A stretch of 64,000 nt of DNA from Brachyhypopomus gauderio (Eukaryota > Chordata > Actinopteri > Gymnotiformes > Hypopomidae), in NCBI RefSeq assembly GCF_052324685.1, contig NC_135212.1, positions 25,240,262-25,304,261 on the forward strand, read 5' to 3'. The notes beneath the pieces were generated by a model. That model had not been told where the DNA came from and did not search any database. It saw only the letters and a list, made by a program, of their open reading frames with translations. This document shows, piece by piece, positions 18,566 to 30,640 of the stretch (position 1 is the stretch's first letter; each line of letters starts with the position of its first letter). Made by a program: the position numbers and the translations under genes.

Positions 18566-20185
18566 CACTACCGTTCAAAAGTTTGGGGTCACCTAGACAA
18601 TTTTGTGTTTTGCCCTGAAATCTCATACTTTTATTTATCAAATGAGTTGCAAAATGAATAGAAATATAGTCCAGACATTGACCAGGTAGAAATAATGTTT
18701 TTTTTTTTTTATTTGAAATAATTTTCTACTTTAAACTTTGCTTTCGTCAAACAATGCTCCCTTAGCAGCAATTACAGCATTGCAGACCTTTGGCATTCTA
18801 GCTGTTAATTTGCTGAGGTAATCTGGAGAAATTTCACCCCATGCTTCCAGAAGCCACTCCCACAAGTTTGATTGGGTTAATGGGCACTCTTTTCGTACCA
18901 TACGGTCAAGCTGCTCCCACAACAGCTCAATGAGGTTGAGATCTGGTGACTGCGCTGGCCACTCCATTACCGATAAAACACCAGCTGCCTGCTTCTTCTC
19001 TAAATAGTTTGTGCATAATTTGGAGGTGTGCTTTGGGTCATTGTCCTGTTGCAGGATGAAATTGGCTCCAATCAAGCACTGTCCACAGGGTATGGCATGG
19101 TGTTGCAAAATGGAGTGATAGCCTTCCTTATTCAAAATCCCTTTTACCTTGTACAAATCTCCCACTTTACCAGCACCAAAGCAACCCCAGACCATCACAT
19201 TACCTCCACCATGTTTGACAGATGGTGTCAGGCACTCATCCAGCATCTTTTCAGTTGTTCTGTTGTTCTGCGTCTCACAAATGTCCGTCTGTGTGATCCA
19301 AACACCTCAGACTTTGATTCGTCAGTCCATAACACTTTTTTCCAATCTTCCTCTGTCCAATGTCTGTGTTCTTTTGCCCATATTAATCTTTTTCTTTTAT
19401 TAGCCAGTCTCAGATATGGCTTTTTCTTTGCCACTCTGCCCTGAAGGCCAGCATCCCGGAGTCGCCTCTTCACTGTAGATGTTGACACTGGCGTTTTGCG
19501 GGTACTATTTAATGAAGCTGCCAGTTGAGGACCTGTGAGGCGTCGATTTCTCAAACCTGAGACTAATGTACTTGTCTTCTTGCTCAGTTGTGCAGCGGGG
19601 CCTTCCACTTCTCCTTCTACTCTGGTTAGAGCCTGTCTGTGCTCTCCTTCTGAAGGGAGTAGTACACACCATTGTAGGAAATCTTCAGTTTCTTGGCAAT
19701 GTCTCGCATGGAATAGCCTTCATTTCTCAGAACAAGAATAGACTGTCGAGTTTCAATTGAAAGTTGTCTTTTTCTGGCCATTTTGTGAGTTTAATCGAAC
19801 CAACAATTGTAATGCTCCAGATTCTCAACTAGCTTAAAGGAAGGTCAGTTTTATAGCTTCTCTAATCAGCAAAACTGTTTTCAGCTGTGCTAACCTACTT
19901 GCACAAGGGTTTTCAAGGGTTTTCTAAATATCCAATAGCCTCCTTACACAGTTAGCAAACACAATGTACCATTAGAACACTGGAGTGATGGTTGTTGGAA
20001 ATGGGTCTCCATACATCTATGTAGATATTGCATTAAAAACCAGACGTTTACAGCTAGAATAGTCATTTACCACATTAATAGTGTATTTTTGATGCATTTA
20101 ATGTTAGCTAAATTGAAAAAAAAAACTGCTTTTCTTTCAAAATTAAGAACATTTCTAAGTGACCCCAAACTTTTGAACGGTAGTG
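18566..20185 (-). mobile_element. Tc1-like DNA transposon, decayed
   Basis: The element is 1,620 bp, flanked by TA on both sides (18564-18565 and 20186-20187), the usual target duplication. The ends are inverted copies beginning CACTACCGTTCAAAAGTTTG and continuing GGGTCAC for about 27 bases before diverging. It encloses a broken Tc1 transposase on the minus strand. I recognise this terminal sequence as common in teleost genomes but do not give the family name. Confidence 0.92.
18731..19781 (-). pseudogene. Tc1-like transposase pseudogene
   Basis: Coding sense begins at the ATG at 19781 (MARKRQLSIETRQSILVLRN), a helix-turn-helix DNA-binding domain. It meets a stop near 19630, continues in a shifted frame through 19608-19228 (with WTDESKSEVFG, the first catalytic Asp), and then shifts again to 19246-18731 ([22 protein letters not shown] with the second Asp, SPDLNLIELLW with the Glu). 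The DDE residues survive but at least two breaks make it non-functional. Confidence 0.9.
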
Positions 20186-20187
20186 TA

Positions 20188-21249
20188 CATTTTGTTTATA
20201 TGAAGCCCAAAAAAACAATAGCAAGAAGAATAACAATATTTTAGGAATTTCAAGAAACCACACACTGTGACTATATCTGAGAAGTAAATTTTCACATTAG
20301 TTTTCATATAAAATGTATAACAAAAGACCTTATTGGCCAAGCTCCTGACTTTACATTCCAAAAGTTTGAATTTGTTCATTATTCATAAGTACATCAAAAC
20401 TATTTTTTCTAGTTGTAATTAGTTTTTAAGATGTGTATATTAAATTATTAGAACGCATTTGTTTCGTATTTAAGTAATTAAATCCCCATCATCTAGTTTC
20501 AACTAGTTTCAGTACTCAAAAGCTCATGATGTAAATGCATTTAAATGTGTGCAAAGGAAGTGATGCATGTAGGTCTAAAATAAAAATAAAAAGAACAACA
20601 TGAACTAATTTTCAAGATTTGTTTTGGAAAATCACATGAAAGGAAGATACACACACACACACCCACACACAACACAGTGCATATTTACGGCACCACATCA
20701 GAAAGGATCCAATTTGAAATACGTTTCTCATTTAGACCACTATAAGCTCACCACTTTACAAAGAAAAATAACTCGACGGTCCATCAGACCACAGCCAATG
20801 GTTTATGTTTATCTGTCTTCCATGCCATCCAATCTGTTTTTCCACTTCAAAAGTGATGGTGGATTGATCTCTGTGATATTGTCTGCAATGATTCCGAGCA
20901 TAATCTCATTTGGTTGTGTTCATGTGGACATATTATCTGACCAAAGCCTTATTCAATCTTAAAACAAGTTACCTTAAGGATTTCAGCACCTCTATTTCTA
21001 GGTCTTCAATGTCACCATAATGTCATTTAAAGCAACACAGTCAAATTTCATCACATTTGAAAAGCAAGTTTGCACATAAATTTTCATATGTAAATGTAAT
21101 GCAAATGCAATGCCCCTTTTAGCCAGTCTACTGTCCAAGTAAATCTGTTCTTATTAACAGTATAAAATTTTAAAGAATAAAAGATAAAATTGCACCCATT
21201 AATAAAGTATGTTTTCCAAAGTTACAGATGTCTAACTAGTAAGTGAAAG
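20188..21249. other. AT-rich intergenic sequence
   Basis: There are no supported genes. A short CA tract lies near 20651-20668. The segment lies between the decayed Tc1 element and the 3' end of CD151. Confidence 0.4.
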
Positions 21250-22085
21250 TTTATTTCCCAGAATTCCCAGGCCATTCTGCAGGTTTGCACCATCCTACCA
21301 AGTCCTAGAACACGAGAGTTCTCCTCTGCTATGGTCTTGCTAGATGTATAAATATTGAAAAAGATATGTTAAATATTTCAATGAAAATTCAAAGAGTTTG
21401 TAATATTGATGTGTTTATTACTGATCTCACAAACGAAGGAGGAAAATTACCTATAAACAGTTGCAAAGAAATTAGTGCACTCCTGTTGTGATTTAAAATA
21501 CCATTATTCTACATTAATGATTAAACCTGTAATTAATTTTTTAAAATTCTGACTAAAAAAATCTAGATTCAAATTTAACTTGGATGAAACTAGTGTCTGT
21601 CCCACTATGCTTCATCTGCATGTGGAAAACTGTGTTAGCCAGACAAACATTGATGAGGAAGACAAATTTTACAAAACGTAAAAATAATAATAACAATGAG
21701 ACCAGTGTCACATAAAATAATCATACAAAATATTCAGTTCGTAAAAAAAATAAAAAAATAAAAAAAAGCTACAGTATGCAGTCCAATCCTACATTAAATA
21801 TGATTTAAATATTTCATCCATGTTCACTAAAAGAATCACTGATGCAAATGCTGTTATTTACAGGCTGCAAAAAAATCAAGTTCATTGTTTGTCCACAGGG
21901 AGTTTTACAGCATGCAGTGATTCACTTCATAATAGGCACATTGGTTGCAAAGCTGATATGGTTCATACAACACTTAACTGCTCTTTACCACAATCTTTCA
22001 AATGAACCCCTTCTCTTGTGTCAGTGTGAACTAATATTGTTAGTGAGGACATTCGAGGCCCGTTTGTTTCAACTCAAACACCCAC
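21250..22085 (-). other. cd151: Probable 3' untranslated region of CD151
   Basis: Read on the minus strand, AATAAA signals occur at 21414-21419 and 21250-21255, roughly 670 and 830 bases beyond the CD151 stop codon. Either could set the transcript end. No coding signal is visible. Confidence 0.45.
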
Positions 22086-25000
22086 TCAGTACGGTTCTGC
22101 TTTCAGACTCCTGTAGAGACAGCATGTGAAAACCATACCCACGATCTGAAATAAAGAAAAGAAAAAGCATTATAGGTCTGAGCCAGGAAATCTCCACACA
22201 TTAAGCAAAGGAATTATGAAAATCAAAACCTGGGTACTAATTTTATTTTTGTAGCATTTCATTTTACAAATAAGACATATGGGTGGTGACAGGGACATTT
22301 GAACAGATGTTGGTCCCACCTGCACACTAGCAATTCCCACACCCACTGCACCGATTATCTTTAAGTGGTCCAGGATGAAGTTCTCCAGTTTAGCGATGCA
22401 ACCACCCTATTAACAAAATACAGAATAACTATTGCAGGGCTTATTAACAGAGCACCACAGTGCCCAATAATCTCCTGAGACTGGCTGGATACATGTAAGA
22501 GGAACATGTCCTTTCCCATAACAACCTCAATGGGGGGTTAGTTCTTAAGAGGGGTACTACTGACCCCTGCTGGACAAAATCACTGGGACACATACAAACT
22601 CTACATTACCTCTATTAACTTCATGAAGCCACCTCCTGTGCAAAGCTGTGTTTGTGCATACATGCACATTGCGGTCACCTCTCACCTCTACTTTATAAAT
22701 GTTGGAGGGGTGGTCTCTCTTGCCACAGAGGTTTGTTGGGGTTTTACAACAGCTGTCTGGGACCTTTCTGCCTGTGGCTTCACTGGAGCGGATCCAGAGG
22801 CTTTCTGTCCAGTCTGTGTAGTTCTTACTGCCACAGCACTTGAACTGAGAGAAATGGCAATGTGAGCCGGAGAACCCAGAGTGAGAAAAGACACATACAT
22901 CGTCAGCATCATGTGGGCCAGTTTATTTCTACGAAATGTACTGCAACGTTCATATTCACTGTGCTCACATAACCGTCATATCACGATACCTCTTGCTGTA
23001 GTTTATCCACAGCCTTGGTGACGTGGTCCTGGTCTGGCTGACGATAATGTTGCACCATAGTATTTTTCAGATTATTTTTCAGCTCCTCATTCAACTGTGC
23101 TCATTTGGAACATTCAAGAAAAAATCATCAATTAGCATCCACATCTACTGGAATTACTTCAGCGATTTTCTAACTGCACATACCCAACATTCAGCAGTTC
23201 AGCTAATTAAACATATTAAGAAAACTGCACATACTGTTAATCAAAATGCAATAATTCTTGTGTATTCATTTTTTTTAAAGTTGTGTAATTAAATTATTTT
23301 TAAAGCAATCTTGGATTTGAAAATGGTGTTTTGTAAATAAAATTTGACATTCATAATGTTTCTCTTTATTTAACCAGCCAAATAGGGAAAATAAATTATT
23401 TTTGTATCAGTCAGTACAAAAGAACTGGCTTGAGAAACTTTGTATACAAAGAACAAGGAGTGTTAATGACATTTGTGCAAATCCCATCAAGAATAAATGC
23501 ATACATCATTTTCATACTGCATATTATTCCTCCTACTGCTACTGCCTCCTACTACTGCATTTAGCTGCAAAACAATTAGAGGGTGAATGAGCATCACCGA
23601 TTGGCCAGAAGGCTTAAACACGCCTTTATCTTGAGACAGCAGGACACAGGCAAACAAATAACAGAGGACCCTAATGAAGTCGAGGGCTGCTATGTGTGGC
23701 ATCACTATATATACACTTAACTTCAAACATCAAGTAGTACAAAACCATAGTCAAATTCATATTAACAAAGAATTCATCAAATATAGAGGTATGATTTTTA
23801 TTTTTGTCCATATCCCACAGCCCCACCACCACCCCCCCCCCCCCCCCCCCCCCCCCACACCCCTTGGGAAGAGCAGTCTGTACCTGCTGATAGTAGATGT
23901 AGGCCAACACTCCAGCCAGGATCTCCAGAAGAAAAATGCACAGCAGTAGGACAAAATACTGCAAGAGTGAAAAAACAAAAACAAAGGAGAGTACTGTATT
24001 TAATTGTGACAAATTATTGTTACAGGAAGATCTAAGAAATTTGGAAGCATTAAAAAATTTAATCAAAATGAGCAAATTCATTCATTTGTTTTATTCATTC
24101 ATGCAAGTTTGAAAACATGCTGTAGGATTTGACTGAGATACAAAACCATCTACTCAAATGATTTTTAAACTGGACATTTTGCATGTTTTATGCATTGTTT
24201 GAATATGCATTTGGTGGGCAACATAAGGCTGTGCAGAAGACAGCTGGCCCTCCCACCCTGGATAATATACACTCTGGGTAAATGTGCAATTATCATGCAC
24301 TTGTGAAAACTATGCATGGCTTATAAAGGTTCATGTGTATGACCAATATGTAGGCTTACAATAACATAACAGGATTAATGGGCTGGTAAGAATGAATTAT
24401 CCATTTTCACCCAAATTGTCTCTGCACAGTAACCAGCATATGAATATGCAGTGCATAAATGTCTCTTCTGTGTGAGATGCAAGCACATCTGTTTAAGCAT
24501 GGAGGGGGGACATTCGTAGCTGTGGAGACTCGCATATTTCTACCTGCCTGAACCTGCCCTCATCTGCACCTACACCTCCCCCACCGTTTGACTGTAGGCA
24601 CCAGGTGAGAGGGTCTGGGAGGAAGACACAACTCACCACTGAGCTCCAGCTGCTCAAGAAAAAAATACTGCACGTGAAAAAGGGGACACATCTACTTTAA
24701 CATGAAGCCAAAATACTGACAGTGGGGTATCAGTCATATAAAACAAGAGTTTGAAAAATTCCAGACCTAAATTCCAGTGCCTTAATCACATCTCCTCTAG
24801 ATTATAGTGCACTACTCTGCATTTTCTTCCTGTTTAATCTTCTAATTTGTAGTTACCCAAACTGTAGCCTTTCAAAAGGTACTTTGAAAGCAAATGCCCT
24901 GCTTAACATAGATAACGATAAACAGAGGCAGGTTTTCTTTTCCATTTGTTATGTACTATTTAATGACATAGCAAGTCATTTAAGAACAAAAGTGACTGAA

Positions 25001-28000
25001 TGAAAAGGATCAGTATCTAACAACCGCATTTAAAACCTATGACTGCTTTGTGTACATCTGCATTGCTAAGTAACCATGCAATCAAAAAAAGTTTGTGCCT
25101 AGAATGAGAATACAACTGTATTTGAACAATGAGACTAAATAAGATTGGCCCATGTAGGTTCAATAATCTATACTTGAAATTTGAATATCCAATATCGGCT
25201 TATGAATTTAACTAAATGAAAGGAAAAAACATTGTACATTCAGGTTATAAATCAATTCAGAACTACTTTCTACTATTTCTGTACATGTACGCCATGCCAG
25301 CATGCTTATCCAATCTCCCCAGCTGAACAGGAGTCTCTGAGCATTACACAATATTTCCCTGAAACAAAAGGATCCTTGTGCTAGGTTCTGGCATAACTTC
25401 ACCAAGAGAGCTAAGCAACCAGAGGGAGAGAATTTCCCATGCTTCCTCGCCACATTCCTTATTGTAGGAACGATGGTACATGATACATCAATTATGCATG
25501 AAGGTGAATTGGGGCATTACTTATATTCCTGAAAGTGTTTCTTGGAACTGTGTAATATAAATTTTTAATTGACATCCAAAAGGCACAGCAAGTTCGTTCA
25601 GAAAATTGCAGTGCATGCCATTATATTAATCAAAGAATAAGAACAAATCCCACCACAAATACACTATACAATGATACGTAGATTTATTTATATGTGGATT
25701 AGGGTAGTTGTAGAAAAGTAGAGTCTTTATTAATGGAATCCTTGATCTCATCAATAATGCACATACAACATTATACTGCAATGCTTGGATGAGCTTAAAA
25801 ACGGATGACTGGTCTTGAAATGCATGGTCATAGTCATCAGGCCGATAATGAATGAATTATCTAAAATCCACACTATGTGCACTGAAAAAAATGCCATTGT
25901 GCATTGTGCAAAACTGCATTCCTCTCTCCTGTCACATAACTGTTGTGTGAAGGTCTGCGTGTAGTGTGTGGAAGTGTGGGGTCTGGACCTCACCACTCTC
26001 AGAAGTCGTCTTTGCTCTTTGAAGGTGGCACAGCAACCTAGGACTCCAGTGACCATGACGATGACCCCTGCCAGAACAAGGATATAGGCCGACACAGCAT
26101 AGATCCTGGAGGACAGCAGGCTGATGTAGTCACTCTTTTCTGTTAGTGTCCATATCCCTACAGCCATCACAGCACCCCCTGCCAGCTAAGAAAAGAAACT
26201 ATTTTTAAGACCATGGAAAAGTGTCTTTGCATTTACACTTAAATTGGTGATCTTTCTAGACATTTATGTTGTTAATGCTTTATGAATATTACTCTCACAA
26301 AACAATGATTATTCTTACAACGGAGAACTAAACTCAGTAGCCACAAGAAATATTCATCCTGTTGCATCTGCCCTCATTGGTTAATTTCATGGTGTGCATT
26401 CCTACTGTTTTTAGATTCTCATGTATTTGGGCAAGTTAAGAAAATATTTTTCTGTTTGGGTAATAAAGCCCTTTTGCAAGATGCTACATGGATAAAAACA
26501 CTTACTAAATACCACAAATGTGAATGGAAATAGATTAGTCATACATTTTATAAGAATAATAAAATTACAGATTCTAGCTAATGCAGTTACATGCACAATT
26601 TGCCAGATACCCTCTAGCAGGCTAATAACTGGGTGCTTTCTGTCCACAGGACCATTGCTAAACAGATCCAATTTGTATTGAAGGCTACTCTTGGCACAAT
26701 GATACAAACAAGTCATTGCAGTGACATGGGTGCAGGGCTTAAACTGGCTCAAGTATATCAGAAATATCCATGCTGCTACAGTCTGACATGTGTCCCTGCA
26801 GAGCCAAGCATGGTCAGAAGTGCCACAGAATAGCAAATAACAAATGTTTCATATCAGCAGTCTCCAAATGTATACTCTAGGACCTCTTCATAAGAAAACC
26901 TGATGGGCATCTAGGGAGATGGCTGATACAAATCAGGGACAATGCATTTAAACACAGAACAACTTAGTATGATATGATGGAATATCATGCAATATTATAC
27001 ACTTCAACAGTTCTCAACATTAATTCTCCATTATAAATCACCATATGCCACTTGTTTAATGGAAAAATCTCTATATGAAGATGCCACATTTATACAAGCT
27101 GTTACTTTGAGACACACACACACACTACGGTGGAAGATTTCAGACTTGTCACCATGTTTATTACTTTTCCAGTAGACACAGCTGGACAGAAGTCATGATG
27201 TATACACATTCTGACTTTATGAATACAATAGTGCTTGAAAGTTTGTGAACTCTTTTAGAAGTTTTCTGCAAATGTTTGTCCTAAAACATCAAGTAGATAA
27301 AGATAACCAAATCAATCAAATGAGAAAAATACTGTTATTTATCTACTAAGCAAAATGATCCCTCCCCTCAAAGCAAAACTTGAGGCATCACAGAGATTGT
27401 GGGCTGTATGTACTGATGCAAGACAAGGCTCCTAGCTTTGAGACTTCTGCACTAGAGATGAGCTTCTCATTTAGCATGTTCATGTCTTCCCTTGAAGTGA
27501 ACATGGTGGCAAAAACCTTCTATACACCCGACACATTTTACACCCCTACTACACCAAGAAGTATTTTTTAAACAATAAAATTGCAGATCTTATAAAGGGA
27601 CAGTGAAAGCATATTGAATATGGAATGTTTTACTGCTAAAAGCTCATTAAACACTGTATTCATGTAAAGTGTGTCTTAAACACACTGAATAAGTCATTGT
27701 GAAAGCAGGTACCCTACCAGGCTTTACACATGGTGGTGTCAAAGTCCACCCCCGACTCTGCCCTTAGGCTTGTTGGTATTTGTGTGTACATTCATCTGTG
27801 TCTATGTGTGCTGACGTCAGTGTGTGTTAGTGTGTATTCCTCCATGTTATTCGCATCGCTTCTTTCGTCTCATTATTGTTGTGTTACACTTGTGTCTTCT
27901 GACTGTCAGTGTATTTACGTGTGCGTGTTGTCAACATTCTCAGTCATTGTCTGACTTCCGTCCCGTACATTCATCGCGTTTACCGTGGTGTCACTAATAT

Positions 28001-28116
28001 TCCCTCGCAGGTAACAGGTGGAAGAGCCTTACCCAAAACAGGAAGTTAAAAGTGAACAGAAGGTATTTCAGACAGACGGTCCCACATGTCTCTTTCTTTT
28101 CTTCATAAACACCCAT
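22086..28116 (-). CDS. cd151: CD151 tetraspanin, seven coding exons
   Basis: The coding exons, in transcript order, are 28116-28033, 26185-25994, 23958-23884, 23094-22990, 22844-22686, 22406-22320 and 22145-22086. All introns are GT..AG and all junctions are phase 0. The 762 bases encode 253 residues, the length of human CD151 as I know it. The order is: N-terminal [18 protein letters not shown] entering TM1; TM2 with [20 protein letters not shown]3 [23 protein letters not shown]; a large extracellular loop with CCG, an N-Y-T sequon near 160, PDSCC and further cysteines; TM4; and a C-terminal YRSL motif suited to endocytosis. Membrane-proximal cysteines are probable palmitoylation sites. In the family this plasma-membrane protein organises laminin-binding integrins. 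The integrin-contact triplet is KRD at 194-196 rather than QRD. TALDO1 lies upstream on the same strand. Confidence 0.95.
23832..23856. repeat. C25 homopolymer just inside a CD151 intron
   Basis: There are twenty-five C in a row on the plus strand. In the CD151 transcript this is a G25 run starting 27 bases after the donor of the fourth coding-exon junction listed at 23884. Such a run could form a G-quadruplex. Confidence 0.95.
27737..28003 (+). repeat. Possible diverged solo LTR in a CD151 intron
   Basis: The stretch starts TGTCAAAGTCCACCCCCGAC and is T/G-rich with scattered CpG, much like the layout of the solo LTR at 50199-50568 (TGTCACGGTGAGGACCCCGG). No matching end or target duplication was found, so the limits are approximate. 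It ends within 30 bases of the donor of the first coding exon of CD151. Confidence 0.3.
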
Positions 28117-30404
28117 TCTAAAAGAAGAAAACAAGGGTGTTTGTAACAATGCAATACAATCCAGGTAATATTACAGGAAGGTCCAAATCTAACAGGTTAG
28201 GATGAATGGCAAAATGTGGATTTTTAGAGTTCCCAACATTTCTAGACTGAAAAGGTCATGGTTAACAGGGCAAAATGACTATTACAACAGTTTGGAACAT
28301 AATAGTATTTTGGAACTGTGAATCATTCGTTCTCAAAATGTCAGTAAAATGAAATTAAGTTCGTCTGAGATGCTAGCCAAGCAACCAACCCTTCATCTGC
28401 AAAGACGTGCCTTGTTGGCAATTCACAGATATCAGATCCACAACACAAGCCAGCACTAGCAAGATCTCACTAAAGCTGCTGCTTTCAGTGGTGTACACAT
28501 ACAGATTATAAATTAGGTCAAAAACCTTAACACCACAGATCTATGAACCAGTCATCTACCTTACCTCCACCTCTCTTACTCAAGTCCAGACTCGCAACCA
28601 TAATGAATCCCTCTACTTGATTCTCCTAATGTCTTCCATTGTTTGTGACTGCTTCTTAGCAGGGTAAGGTGGAAAAGCTTATAATGAAGAGGACAGCACT
28701 CACACTTTTCAACAAAATCTTTCAACAAGATTGCATTCAGGTAAAACACTAGTTATGAGCTATGAAATGATATAGTACACAAAAGAAAAAAACAAACTTT
28801 AGTAAAAAAAATGACAAAGATTCAGGAAGTAGCATCCACCATTTTTAAAAGGTGGTTCCTCAAATATAGTACATGTTTAGATTGAAATGGCATTTTACAG
28901 CAAAAAATAAATAAACAAATAAATAAGAGTTAAATTTGTGGGGGCAAAACAAGTTGTGGTTGTTCATCATGAATTTCATTGTAATTTGTAAACCTTACAA
29001 GATGTTAAATATGTCTTTCTAGATGCTCAGAAAAAGACAAATGTTTTAGCAGACACGGACAGCAAGGAAATAAAAATGGGGCTATAGGCTACATGCTCCA
29101 AAACGCATTCAGTCCGATTATAAAATAGTGCAGTAATCCAAGTATGTTATTCTACTCAATTCAGTTCTTCACACTCTAAAGACAGAGTATTAAAAGACTG
29201 GTCAAAAAAGGCACACATTGGTGTGATTCTCATATCAGACAAACTCAAAGACTCATCTGTTAGTGATGATTGTCACTTAAGCACAAACAAAGTCCTATTT
29301 ATAAGACCTCAATAAACTGGTGCCTTTAGGACAACAGAGATCACAGCAGCTGAAACACTGAAACACTTCATTCTTTTATCTATAAATGCTATGTTTTGGG
29401 ACAAAACTATGCAGTTTGGATATCTGCACTCTCTGAACTTAAAAGAACAAGTGTGACATTTCACAGTTCACCTAAACCTCCAGTCAGCTATTTCACCAGT
29501 ACAATGAATGATCATCCATGTTCAAGCAGACAGTAAAACAGAAAAAACTCCAACCTTGTACATCCATAATACATCTGCTAAATCCAAAAAGCTCCAACAA
29601 GAGAGTAAAGAAAAAGAAATGTACTAAATATAAAGTTACTAGCCTAGGACTTGTATTAAAGGAGCTCAAAGAGAAAGTGTGCGAGTATGTGTGTAGTGTT
29701 AACGAGAGAAAAGTGGCAATTCTAATTACATGGTTGGCAGATGCCAGGGCAGCAGTAAAAAATCTTTGTCTTGCTTCTACTCATGCAGATGACTCAGGAC
29801 TAGGTTTGCTGTGCATTTTGTCTACCTTTTTTCCTCGTTCGCTCCGTTTCTGGGTCAATAGCAATAATAATGTAATTAACTTTACCAAACCCGAACTCAC
29901 ACAAGTGGCCAAGGAAGCTCATGAGGACTCCACCTGGACTTCACGCCTCATAAGGCCTACAGCTACACATCTTCATTTGGAACTATACACCACCCAAACT
30001 CGCCCTTCTTATTCACTTTAGCTGACTGTCTAATTAAACGTTTCGATGTGTCTATATTGCGTTTCGAAAAAATCCCGTTACGCCGTTGTTAATTAAGGCC
30101 GCTTCGCATCAGTCGTCACTTTTATTTCTATCTTTTACAACTCATCTCAGTAAAAGTCCTACACTGCTAACGCTAGCCAGCATGCTAGCTGGACCGGACA
30201 GACGTCTCTCATCTAAACTAATTTGCTAACGACGCTGCTAAAAGTCTGCGCATTAACATCCATACATTACAACTAGAGTCCAGCTTTCTATTCGAAAATA
30301 AGACCGAAACGGATAACTACGAGACTTTAGGCAGCTGGCTCTGCTAGCTTGGCTGGCTACCTGTCTCAGGTAACGGCCGAACCGGATTTAAAGCGTAACG
30401 TTAC
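28117..30404 (-). other. cd151: Large 5' intron of CD151
   Basis: The ATG exon is preceded by a good acceptor (TCTTCTTTTAG at 28118 onward, minus strand), so at least one upstream non-coding exon exists. The interval is AT-rich, with no convincing coding exon in either orientation. The 167-codon plus-strand frame at 29518-30021 has low-complexity composition and no recognisable domain. Confidence 0.5.
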
Positions 30405-30640
30405 CTGGCACTCGGTGAAAGGTCCACGCTCCTCTTTATAACGAATTGATGACAGAAGGCAAGTAATTATTTTCATCACAGACAACCTGCTTTCGGTACA
30501 AAAAACTTTTGGTAGACCCCTACTTGAACCAAACAACCCCACCCAGCGACCACGGTCCCTTCGCCGTGATTTGTACGTGGCCGTCGGGTCAGACGGGCGT
30601 GGTTTGCGTTTTCGAGCCCTGCGGCAAACTTTAAATGTTT
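30405..30640 (-). promoter_or_regulatory. cd151: CpG-rich probable promoter and first exon of CD151
   Basis: CpG dinucleotides are dense from about 30040 to 30640 in an otherwise AT-rich region. On the minus strand GTGCCAG followed by GTAACG at 30405/30404 is a good splice donor, so the non-coding first exon may end there. The transcription start cannot be placed from sequence alone. Confidence 0.45.

Noticed and set aside
29518-30021. 167-codon plus-strand frame inside the CD151 5' intron
   Set aside because: Low-complexity, lysine-rich start, no domain, and antisense to CD151; judged chance.
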